A stretch of DNA of 37,071 nucleotides, from positions 1-37,071 of the forward strand of contig JAHBXX010000047.1 of the NCBI GenBank assembly GCA_019636245.1, given 5' to 3'. Of the stretch, positions 27,803-37,071 are shown in pieces (position 1 is the first letter of the stretch; each line of letters begins with the position of its first letter). The notes under the pieces were generated by a model that searched no databases, was not told the DNA's origin, and saw only the letters and a program-made list of their open reading frames with translations. Both the position numbers and the translations under genes were made by a program. The stretch is from Planctomycetota bacterium. GTDB taxonomy: Bacteria > Planctomycetota > UBA1135 > UBA2386.

Positions 27803-27912
27803 GGCGAGTCGTGAGCGGAACTCCGCCGACCAACACCCGCGCCGCCGGCCCCGTCTCGCGGATTTTCCGCCTGCCGCGAGAGGCCGGCCGCGGGCTGGTG
27901 TTCTCTCCAGGC

Positions 27913-31641
<3,729 letters not shown>

Positions 31642-31716
31642 AGAACCGCATTGTTCGGTGCAGTTCCTCCCGGTTGGCGCAGTCGGAGGCAGGAGCTACG
31701 CTCGCAGGGCAGCTGC

Positions 31717-31772
31717 ACGCCCGTAGCTCAGCTGGTTAGAGCGCCTCCCTTACAAGGAGGGAGTCGACAGTT
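31717..31772 (+). tRNA. tRNA-Val(TAC), 5' part only; broken in the T loop
   Basis: The acceptor 5' strand (ACGCCCG), the D arm (GCTC..GAGC around AGCTGGTTA), the anticodon arm (CCTCC CTTACAA GGAGG, anticodon TAC), the variable loop and the 5' T stem (GACAG) plus the first TT of the T loop are all standard. From 31773 the sequence reads GGGCGCAGCC instead of CGA and the matching T and acceptor strands. No CGGGCGT acceptor partner or CCA is present nearby. The break coincides with the left edge of the integrase-carrying element, so this is a likely attL half site; the 3' half would be at the missing right end. Confidence 0.75.
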
Positions 31773-31812
31773 GGGCGCAGCCGGCTAGCATCTGCTCCAA
31801 ATCCCTAGCCGA

Positions 31813-31829
31813 TCGCCACTTGGTGGCGA
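31813..31829. repeat. Perfect inverted repeat upstream of the integrase
   Basis: TCGCCAC and GTGGCGA are separated by TTG. The site lies about 76 bp before the integrase ATG and 41 bp after the tRNA break. It could be a recombinase or regulator binding site, or a small hairpin that stops transcription from the tRNA promoter. No U-run follows it. Confidence 0.5.
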
Positions 31830-31905
31830 ACCCTGCCCCTTGGGCTTGTGCGGCTTCCCGACCCCGAAGGTTTCACCCCGAAACCTTTGCCCTCTGGAAA
31901 CCGCC

Positions 31906-33159
31906 ATGAGCCACGCTGGCCCATCCCTTACGCAGACCAAGGACGGTCTGTCGATCGCCAAGTTCTCCGGCAAGACCTACCGCTTCGGCAGGTTCGAGGA
32001 GCCCGAAACCCGCCGCCGCTTCGACCAGTTCAAGGCGCAGTGGCTGCTCAACGGACGCAAGGTCACGGACGCGATGCTCCGCGACCTGCGCGGGCGCGGC
32101 AGGCCGGACGAGCTGACCATCGATCGTCTGGCCGACCGCTTCCTGGAACACCTCGGCCGCAAGCACTCGGACGAGTGGAAGGCCAACAACTACGACCGCA
32201 TCAGGATCGCGCTGCAGCCCCTGCGCACCCTGTGCGGAACGGAGGCTGCTTCGGCCTTCGGCCCGAAGCGCATACAAGCGGTCAGAGAGTTCATGATCCT
32301 GCGCGGGTGCGGCGTCGAGGGCAAGGGCAAGCCCCTGTGCCGATCAGAGGTCAACTGGCGCACGAACGCGATCAAGCGGTGCTTCCAGTGGGCGGTGGCG
32401 GAAGAGTTGGTGCCGGGCAGCATCCATCACGCTCTCAAGGCCGTCGCCGGCCTGCGCCAGGGAGAGTTCGGCGTCCGCGAGGGCACGCCACGAGTCCTTG
32501 TTCCGTCAGAGTCGTTCGAGGCCGTGCTGCCGTATCTGAGTCGCCAAGTCCGAGCACTGGTGCGAGTCTTGTGGTGGACCGGCGCGCGACCATCCGAGGT
32601 CCTGAGCCTTCGTCCGTCTGATCTGGACCGCTCGGGCACCACCTGGGTGCATCGGCGCGAGAAGCACAAGACCTCTCGCTACGGACGGGTCAGAGACATC
32701 CTCTTCGGACCCGAGGCGCAGGCCGTCCTTGCAGAGTTCCTTCTCCGCGGCCCCAACGAACCGCTGTTCTCGCCCCGCGAGGCAATCGCTGAGGATGCCG
32801 CGGCGCGAAGGGCAGCTCGTCAGACACCCCTATGGGCCTCACACCTGACGCGCTACGACCGCGAGCGATCTGAACGCGAGACGCGGGTCGTAGGCGATAG
32901 CTACTCGCCAGTGTCGCTGCGACAGGCTGTGACGCGAGCGATACAGCGGCTGAACCACGACCGGAAGCTGCGATGCGAGAAGCCCATCAAGCGATGGACG
33001 CCCTACCAGCTTCGCCACAGCGCAGGCACCCGGATCCGAAGTGCCGCTGGCATCGAGGTTGCGAGAGCGGTTCTCGGGCACACCGACACGCGAATGACGG
33101 AGCAGTATGCCGAGTTCGACCAGCGGAAGGCACAAGAGGCCATGGCTCGTCTAGGATAA
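31906..33159 (+). CDS. Tyrosine recombinase (site-specific integrase)
   Basis: A 417-residue integrase. A core-binding helical domain (about 65-190) is followed by the catalytic domain. The catalytic residues are visible: Arg228 in TGARPSEVLSL, a Lys in the KHKTSRYG beta-hairpin, Arg370 in YQLRHSAGT, His392 in LGHTDTRMTEQY and the nucleophile Tyr401. The usual HxxR box has Tyr (367) in place of the first His, as in several planctomycete and other integrases, and activity is expected to persist. GGAAA precedes the ATG at 31906, supporting that start. The frame is open to 31840, but that part overlaps the probable att region. The position beside a broken tRNA gene indicates that it integrated this element at tRNA-Val. 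Confidence 0.95.
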   Translation: MSHAGPSLTQTKDGLSIAKFSGKTYRFGRFEEPETRRRFDQFKAQWLLNGRKVTDAMLRDLRGRGRPDELTIDRLADRFLEHLGRKHSDEWKANNYDRIRIALQPLRTLCGTEAASAFGPKRIQAVREFMILRGCGVEGKGKPLCRSEVNWRTNAIKRCFQWAVAEELVPGSIHHALKAVAGLRQGEFGVREGTPRVLVPSESFEAVLPYLSRQVRALVRVLWWTGARPSEVLSLRPSDLDRSGTTWVHRREKHKTSRYGRVRDILFGPEAQAVLAEFLLRGPNEPLFSPREAIAEDAAARRAARQTPLWASHLTRYDRERSERETRVVGDSYSPVSLRQAVTRAIQRLNHDRKLRCEKPIKRWTPYQLRHSAGTRIRSAAGIEVARAVLGHTDTRMTEQYAEFDQRKAQEAMARLG

Positions 33160-33167
33160 GTCGCGCG

Positions 33168-33824
33168 ATGAACCTGCAGCAGTGCCTGGACTTCTTCGTC
33201 TGGGATGCAGAGGACACGGCTGTTCCTCTGCGCCCGCGCCTCAAGCGATTCGAGTGGCGTATTCGGCTATTGGAGGTTCTGCATGCGGCGCAGCAACGCA
33301 AGAACGCCGATCTAGCCGCTCGTCAGATCCAAGGCATCGATGCCGAGCTGCCCCGCTCAGAGACTCTGGACCGGCCGGTCCCGGTCGTAGATCTGCGCGA
33401 TCTTGGCAGGTTGGAGTCTGTGCGCCGTCGCATCATGCGGCCTGAGGCGTCGACTCTGCTTCGTGAACTAGAAGCAAGAGCTGGTCCCATGGTCCTTGCG
33501 CGCTGCCACGAAATAGGACAACGGTTGGCGAAGGCGCGGGGAGATGAGCGAACGTCTTTGGTCCACGATCTGCGCAGAGCCCTGGATCGCGTTGATGATC
33601 CCTCCTGGGTTCCGTCCTTCGTGCACGTCAAGACCTTCGTTACGGAGGTCCACATCGCCCACGAGTCGGCTGCTCGCGCGTGGCTTGCTGACAAGGGATA
33701 CCGCCCCAAGCGCCGCGGAACGCTCAGGCACCTCAGGGCCTTTCTTGGCAGGCTGATCGACGACGGTGTCCTCCTGCCTGAAGGCGTCATCGCTGTGAAC
33801 ATCTCGTCGGTAGTGACAGCCTGA
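33168..33824 (+). CDS. Unknown protein of the integrated element
   Basis: A 218-residue protein starting eight bases after the integrase stop, so it probably shares the integrase transcript. I do not recognise a family. It is mostly alpha-helical and charged, with an Arg-rich middle (RLESVRRRIMRPE), a helix near 115-140 (CHEIGQRLAKARGDERTSL), and a basic C-terminal part (YRPKRRGTLRHLRAFLGRLIDDGVLLP) that could bind DNA. No membrane segment or signal is present. Given its position between integrase and replication genes, it could be a DNA-binding accessory factor, but this is only a guess. Confidence 0.7.
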   Translation: MNLQQCLDFFVWDAEDTAVPLRPRLKRFEWRIRLLEVLHAAQQRKNADLAARQIQGIDAELPRSETLDRPVPVVDLRDLGRLESVRRRIMRPEASTLLRELEARAGPMVLARCHEIGQRLAKARGDERTSLVHDLRRALDRVDDPSWVPSFVHVKTFVTEVHIAHESAARAWLADKGYRPKRRGTLRHLRAFLGRLIDDGVLLPEGVIAVNISSVVTA

Positions 33825-33841
33825 GCATGATCTGTTATGCT
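33813..33841 (+). promoter_or_regulatory. Predicted sigma-70 promoter for the HTH/replication genes
   Basis: GTGACA (five of six bases of the -35 consensus) and TATGCT (four of six of the -10 consensus) are exactly 17 bp apart. They straddle the stop codon of the preceding gene. Transcription would begin near 33848 and read the HTH, DUF1580-like and downstream genes. Confidence 0.5.
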
Positions 33842-33847
33842 TCACCG

Positions 33848-33873
33848 TGACGCCTGTAGACCGCGCGGCGTCA
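33848..33873. promoter_or_regulatory. Inverted repeat at the predicted start site (possible operator)
   Basis: TGACGCC and GGCGTCA form a perfect 7-bp inverted repeat around a 12-bp spacer, starting at the expected +1 of the predicted promoter. The centre-to-centre distance of 19 bp is a little under two helical turns. A repressor dimer such as the downstream HTH protein or the integrase complex could bind here. A hairpin in the 5' leader RNA is the alternative. Confidence 0.45.
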
Positions 33874-33992
33874 TACCAACACCGAGGCGAAAACCGCGCC
33901 AGTTCGGGCATTCCCCGGACCGAGAACGCGGGCGGAGCAAGTAGCCCATCACCTTCTCGCACCCGTGCCGGCTGGCTCGGGGGAGTCGTGTC

Positions 33993-34208
33993 ATGGGCTC
34001 AGCACCCGATCCGGTGCTTCCTTCTCCGTGGCGCAGCGTTGAAGAAGCTGCGCTGCACTGTCGTGTCTCTCGGTCAACGCTTGAGCGCGCAGTTCGCTCG
34101 GGCGATGGCCCGCGCGTCCACCACGTCGGCGCTCGCCGCGTGTTCCACGTCGACGACCTCGATTCGTGGATCAAGCGAACGAGCGGTGAGCAGAGGAGGG
34201 GGCGATGA
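33993..34208 (+). CDS. Excisionase-like helix-turn-helix protein
   Basis: A 71-residue protein with a winged helix-turn-helix of the excisionase/AlpA (HTH_17) type. The pattern WRSVEEAALHCRVSRSTLERAV is followed by the wing HHVGARRVFHVDDLDSWIKR. GGGAG lies seven bases before the ATG at 33993, a good ribosome-binding site. It overlaps the next gene as ATGA, so the two are co-translated. In integrated elements such proteins direct excision or repress the lysogeny/replication promoter; the inverted repeat at 33848-33873 is a candidate target. A 134-residue frame (33847-34251) covering the same DNA is a shadow. Confidence 0.88.
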   Translation: MGSAPDPVLPSPWRSVEEAALHCRVSRSTLERAVRSGDGPRVHHVGARRVFHVDDLDSWIKRTSGEQRRGR

Positions 34209-34462
34209 ACGGAGACGTTCAGGACTTGTTGTCTCGCCTCCCAGAGGATGAGCACTACCTCCTGGTGCCCCTATTGAAGGACGGCCCGAAGCTAGCAGAG
34301 CGACTCACGGGATCCCGCCCTCATCGCAGCAAGCTGCATCGGCAAGCCACGAAAGGACAACGCGGGATCGTCCTGCGTTGCGCGTCCGATGGCGGAACGC
34401 GGCTCACCTGCGCTGCATGGTTGGTGGAGTTCTGGGTCAAGCTCGGGAGGAGGGACCGCTGA
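34205..34462 (+). CDS. DUF1580-like small DNA-binding protein
   Basis: An 85-residue protein starting inside the stop of the HTH gene (ATGA). The part HRSKLHRQATKGQRGIVLR followed by GGTRLTCAAWLVEFWVKL has the organisation of DUF1580, a small planctomycete family: a helix that selects a site, a short hairpin, and a final helix. Its form is HTH-like and it is probably a transcription or copy-control factor of the element. The residues are highly basic. No other family fits better, but the DUF1580 call is from memory of the pattern. Confidence 0.78.
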   Translation: MNGDVQDLLSRLPEDEHYLLVPLLKDGPKLAERLTGSRPHRSKLHRQATKGQRGIVLRCASDGGTRLTCAAWLVEFWVKLGRRDR

Positions 34463-34535
34463 TGCAACCTAGCAGTTGGTCGCTTTGGATGTGGATGCCT
34501 ATGCCGAGCGCGGAACGGCATGCGGGAGGCCAACC

Positions 34536-34739
34536 ATGACAGGATCTCCTCCACCACTTCGGTCCCGGGACCACCAGTCGTCAACGCAGGTATCCGCCGA
34601 TCGAACGCGAAAGCTCATCGCACTGGTGTCGGATCTGCTAAAGGGTCAACGCGAGACCCATCGCCTTCTCCGGCTGCTTCTCGGTGCTGAGCGCACGGCC
34701 GCTCGTCCTGGCGATCCGGCCAAGGGGGACCGTTCTTGA
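34536..34739 (+). CDS. Small helical protein of the element
   Basis: A 67-residue protein. The ATG at 34536 is chosen because GGGAGG precedes it by six bases, a clear ribosome-binding site; a TTG at 34476 in the same frame lacks one. It is Ser/Pro-rich at first, then amphipathic (RKLIALVSDLLKGQRETHRLLRLLLGAE), which suggests a short coiled coil or dimerising helix. No family recognised. The gene lies between the DUF1580-like gene and the replication initiator on the same strand. Confidence 0.6.
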   Translation: MTGSPPPLRSRDHQSSTQVSADRTRKLIALVSDLLKGQRETHRLLRLLLGAERTAARPGDPAKGDRS

Positions 34740-34825
34740 TCGTCGAGCGTCATCTCGTGACGTTGAGTCACTCGTGGCCCCTGCTACGCCCTGTTCTCTG
34801 TCGGTTTCCTTCCGCCGAGTGAGCC

Positions 34826-35887
34826 ATGACTCCCAAGCTGGTCGCCATCAAGAGAACGCCCATCGGGTTGTTCGACACGCTGAAGATCAGGCTGGATCAT
34901 GTTGCGGATCAAGACGACCTCGACGCGCTGAGCGCGAACTCGACATGGAAGCGCAAGGCTGGCGCTCAGGGACCCGTGTTCGTCAACCGGGAGAACGGGA
35001 TGAAGGTGATCTGCTACCAGGACCTAGTCATGGTCGAGGCGAGTGTCCCGCGCGTCCTGGGGCTGCCAAGCGATATGCAGCACCTCGTGCGCGTCGTCGA
35101 CTTGATGGAGGCGCTCCAGCTCATGATGTCGGTAATGCCCAAGACCACGGCTGAGGGGAAGGCCGCGGGGCAGGAGTGGTTCGTGACCCGGATCGACCTC
35201 GCCATCAACTTCGTGCGCCCCGAGGGAGGCCTCTTCGAAGCCGTTCGCCTACTCAGGTTCCCCAAGGTGCAGCGTGGCGCAACTCTGTTCGATGACTCCG
35301 GCGTCGCTTACTACGGCAGCAAGTTCGAATTCGTTGTGTATCGGACCGACAAGCGCCCCCCGCGAGGCAAGCTCAAGGCTGGGATGCGCCACCAGAAATT
35401 CGCGCGCAAGCGTCCCTGGCGGTTGCGTTGTGAACTCAGGTTCATGAACCCGATCGCCTTGGCCGAGCTTGTCCAGCATCTCGAACCCGATCCGCACGGC
35501 CTGCCCGTGGGCATCAGGTTCACGCCCGATGGCAAGATCGAAGTCCGTCGCGTCCGGATCGACTATCAGCGGCTTCACCGAGTCCTCGCGACCCACGTCG
35601 ACTCGCTTGGTGCTCAGCTACCGGATCTCGACGGGAAGCGTGCGACGCAGGCCGTGTTTCGCGCCTACGTCTTAGCCAAGCTCGGCACCGAGATGCCAGA
35701 CCTGTGGGCTGCGGCCGTCTCGCGTCTCTCCGAGCGTCAGGTCAGGACGATCAGGATCGACGTTGCGGGCCAGAGGCTGCGAATGCAGGGCATTCGCCTC
35801 GTCGATCTGATCTGGAAGCGGCACCGCATCAGTGCGGACCTCCACTGGAAGCTCGCCCAGCAGACGGGGCGCGCGCTCTGGGGATAG
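34826..35887 (+). CDS. Filamentous-phage gene II/X-type replication initiator
   Basis: A 353-residue protein with the layout of phage/plasmid replication proteins of the II/X family (Phage_CRI N-terminal, Phage_X C-terminal), which nick the origin and start rolling-circle replication. It opens with GLFDTLKIRLDH, continues VEASVPRVLG, then WFVTRIDLAINF with Asp124, then YYGSKFEFVVYRTDKR (162-177), then RPWRLRCELRFMNP. The C-terminal half contains SERQVRTIRIDVAGQRLRMQGIRLVD, matching the Phage_X pattern of a helix ending in a GI-type turn. No ATP-binding motif is seen. The ATG at 34826 follows a weak GAGTGAG site. An integrated element with its own initiator probably exists as a circular, rolling-circle form when excised. 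Confidence 0.8.
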   Translation: MTPKLVAIKRTPIGLFDTLKIRLDHVADQDDLDALSANSTWKRKAGAQGPVFVNRENGMKVICYQDLVMVEASVPRVLGLPSDMQHLVRVVDLMEALQLMMSVMPKTTAEGKAAGQEWFVTRIDLAINFVRPEGGLFEAVRLLRFPKVQRGATLFDDSGVAYYGSKFEFVVYRTDKRPPRGKLKAGMRHQKFARKRPWRLRCELRFMNPIALAELVQHLEPDPHGLPVGIRFTPDGKIEVRRVRIDYQRLHRVLATHVDSLGAQLPDLDGKRATQAVFRAYVLAKLGTEMPDLWAAAVSRLSERQVRTIRIDVAGQRLRMQGIRLVDLIWKRHRISADLHWKLAQQTGRALWG

Positions 35888-36581
35888 AGTGCGCCGCGGC
35901 GGTGGCGCTGGCATTCTGCAGGCCAATTCGAAGCGACGGAACTTGGCTGCGAACCCTCGGTGACACGGAGTCAGCGGGATGGCTACGCCGGGGCGTATTG
36001 AGCCGGATCGATGACGCCATCGCGATGGTCTGCAGACCAATGCACCCACTCCACTCGTGCACGGCGGTCCCGGAGTCGAGCCCGTAGCCGTGGGTCCGGA
36101 TGCTCAAGCTCCAGGCCGGGCGACCATCGGGGTGGAACACGACCATGACAGGCTCCAGTTCGACCACTCTGCTCCAGCGAGTCGCATGAGGATCACTACC
36201 GAGCCCATCGAGCAGCGCCTGGGCCAACGAGGCGTAGTAGTCGGGGCCACTGCGTGCGGGGTCGATGCAGACGAACTGCACGCTCGACGAGGTCCTCCAT
36301 GCCGGCGGTCCGCCGTGCAGGAACAGTCGCGTGGTCGAGCAATCGCACGCGATCGTCGTGAACGGGCTTTCCGGTGCGTTCAGTAGCTCGACCTGTTCGC
36401 GAAGGGCGGGCCGGCCTCGCAGCTCGTCGATCAGGTCGATCTGGTCCGGGTTCTCGCGCAAGTCGATCCAGCGGCGGCTCGGCGTCCCGTCCACCCCATA
36501 GGGCACGGACGTCACGATGTCGCTCGGCTCACCAAGCCGGACCCTCGTGGTCGTCCGTGCGGTCACGCCGGGACTTTGCAT
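35829..36581 (-). CDS. Unknown protein, convergent with the replication gene
   Basis: A predicted 250-residue protein. The ATG at 36581 is preferred over 36635, which would overlap the upstream HU-like gene; neither has a strong ribosome-binding site. The first 165 residues look like real protein with alternating hydrophobic strands (WIDLRENPDQIDLIDEL, FTTIACDC, SVQFVCIDPA, VMVVFHPDG). The last 60 are Ser/Ala/Arg-rich and overlap the replication gene 3' end by 59 bp on the other strand. I do not recognise a family. The true stop could lie earlier if a frameshift is present. It is 22 bp downstream of the HU-like gene and probably co-transcribed with it. Confidence 0.55.
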   Translation of the reverse strand: MQSPGVTARTTTRVRLGEPSDIVTSVPYGVDGTPSRRWIDLRENPDQIDLIDELRGRPALREQVELLNAPESPFTTIACDCSTTRLFLHGGPPAWRTSSSVQFVCIDPARSGPDYYASLAQALLDGLGSDPHATRWSRVVELEPVMVVFHPDGRPAWSLSIRTHGYGLDSGTAVHEWSGCIGLQTIAMASSIRLNTPRRSHPADSVSPRVRSQVPSLRIGLQNASATAAAHSIPRARAPSAGRASSGGPH

Positions 36582-36603
36582 CGTGGTGCGGGTCGTCCTG
36601 GTC

Positions 36604-37071
36604 CTACGCGCCCGTTCGGCCGAGCTGGGACGCAACTTGCTGCCGTAGTGCCTGCATGGCCGAGAAGACGCGCCTCGCGCCGGTCGAGTTCGCGTGGTTG
36701 CTGCGGTGGCGCTTCAGGATCCGGATGTTCTCGGGGCGTGGACCGACCCCAAGTGCGACCTGCGCGCGCAGCCCCCGGCTCGGCGAAAACACGGGCTTGC
36801 AGCGAGGGGTCGGGTTCCGGGAGGCACGGCGGTGGCGCTCCGGGATCGGGGCCGGAACGAAGATGCCGAACCCAGGAATCCGAACCGCCCGACCCTTGGT
36901 CAGTTCGTCGGCGACGGCTTCGAGGAACAGGGTCATGACGCGCACGACCCCGTCCGCGCCCACTCCGCTGCGCTCTGCAGCGAGATCGAGGCACCGGCGC
37001 AGGGACTCGCGGTCCGCAGCTTTGCCAAGGAGGGTCTTCGGGAAGTCGTGTGGGTAGATCGCGATTCCGGG
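36604..37071 (-). CDS. HU/IHF-family DNA-binding protein with C-terminal extension (partial)
   Basis: The frame is open to the right window edge, so the N-terminus is missing; a GTG at 36963 is an internal possibility but would cut off the first helices. The visible 155 residues begin with unplaced sequence, then CLDLAAERSGVGADGVVRVMT and FLEAVADELTKGRAVRIPGFG, the core HU helices and hairpin, then IFVPAPIPERHRRASRNP and CKPVFSPSRGLRAQV. That is the HU/IHF arm and C-terminal helix. About 50 residues beyond the normal end (ENIRILKRHRSNHANSTGARR and more) are an extra basic tail. It should bend and wrap DNA, and could serve the element's recombination or replication as IHF does for phage lambda. 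Confidence 0.82.
   Translation of the reverse strand, partial: PGIAIYPHDFPKTLLGKAADRESLRRCLDLAAERSGVGADGVVRVMTLFLEAVADELTKGRAVRIPGFGIFVPAPIPERHRRASRNPTPRCKPVFSPSRGLRAQVALGVGPRPENIRILKRHRSNHANSTGARRVFSAMQALRQQVASQLGRTGA

Larger units (their letters stand above)
31773..37071 (+). mobile_element. Integrated element at tRNA-Val (left part, right end outside window)
   Basis: The region starts at the tRNA-Val break and has lower GC and less extreme codon use than the host genes. It carries a tyrosine recombinase, an unknown gene, an excisionase-like HTH, a DUF1580-like gene, a gene II/X-type replication initiator and, on the other strand, an unknown gene and an HU-like gene. The replication gene makes a filamentous-phage-like or plasmid-like element most likely. 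No coat, Zot-like or conjugation genes are seen, and the right attachment site is not present. Confidence 0.8.

Noticed and set aside
31740..31773. A group I intron in tRNA-Val
   Set aside because: Such introns sit in the anticodon loop; here the anticodon arm is intact, the break is in the T loop, and no 3' exon follows in the window.
36057..37057. Plus-strand frames at the right end
   Set aside because: They are antisense to the unknown and HU-like genes, which have recognisable or protein-like sequence.

Overview
This is a high-GC bacterial segment that most likely comes from a member of the Planctomycetota. The pointers are a Ser/Thr kinase joined to WD40 repeats, an ECF sigma factor translationally coupled to a membrane alpha-2-macroglobulin, a secreted repeat protein ending in a GC-containing C-terminal module, a DUF1580-like protein, and few clear Shine-Dalgarno sites. 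Both tRNAs seen are bacterial in type. The phylum call is an inference from gene content.

Layout. 1-6340: an unrecognised protein possibly cut by the window edge, tRNA-Asp(GTC) with a strong hairpin terminator, a DUF6687-like protein, a periplasmic-binding-protein-like lipoprotein, a TPR-like membrane protein, a DjlA-like J-protein, an OsmC protein and a small lipoprotein. 6451-13326: an ECF sigma factor overlapping by four bases a 1633-residue thioester alpha-2-macroglobulin with a cytoplasmic N-terminus, then a secreted endonuclease I with a lamin-tail domain. 13327-15871: a visibly lower-GC insert with two leftward genes, bracketed by an 88-bp direct repeat (86/88 identical) of the endonuclease 3' end. 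15969-24562: an SGNH hydrolase, an S15 peptidase coupled to a YjbR-like protein, a GT-C membrane glycosyltransferase, an acyl-CoA ligase, a eukaryotic-type cyclophilin and an M20 peptidase with a Lys/Ala-rich tail. 24711-31641: a second ECF sigma factor, a large secreted repeat protein and a divergently oriented kinase-WD40 receptor.

31717-37071: an integrated element. Its left border lies in a tRNA-Val(TAC) gene that is canonical up to the first two bases of the T loop and then stops matching. A tyrosine recombinase follows, then an unknown gene, a predicted promoter/operator, a small excisionase-like HTH protein, a DUF1580-like protein, a small ORF and a replication initiator of the filamentous-phage gene II/X type. 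Facing these are an unknown gene and an HU-like gene that runs off the right edge. The right attachment site is not in the window.

How the genes work together. The two themes are envelope surveillance and signalling (sigma/alpha-2-macroglobulin; second sigma factor near the kinase; J-protein, cyclophilin and secreted hydrolases) and recent DNA acquisition (the 2.6-kb insert and the tRNA-Val element). The strongest candidates for something undescribed are the sigma/alpha-2-macroglobulin pair as a possible transmembrane proteolysis sensor, and the inovirus-like integrated element in a probable planctomycete.
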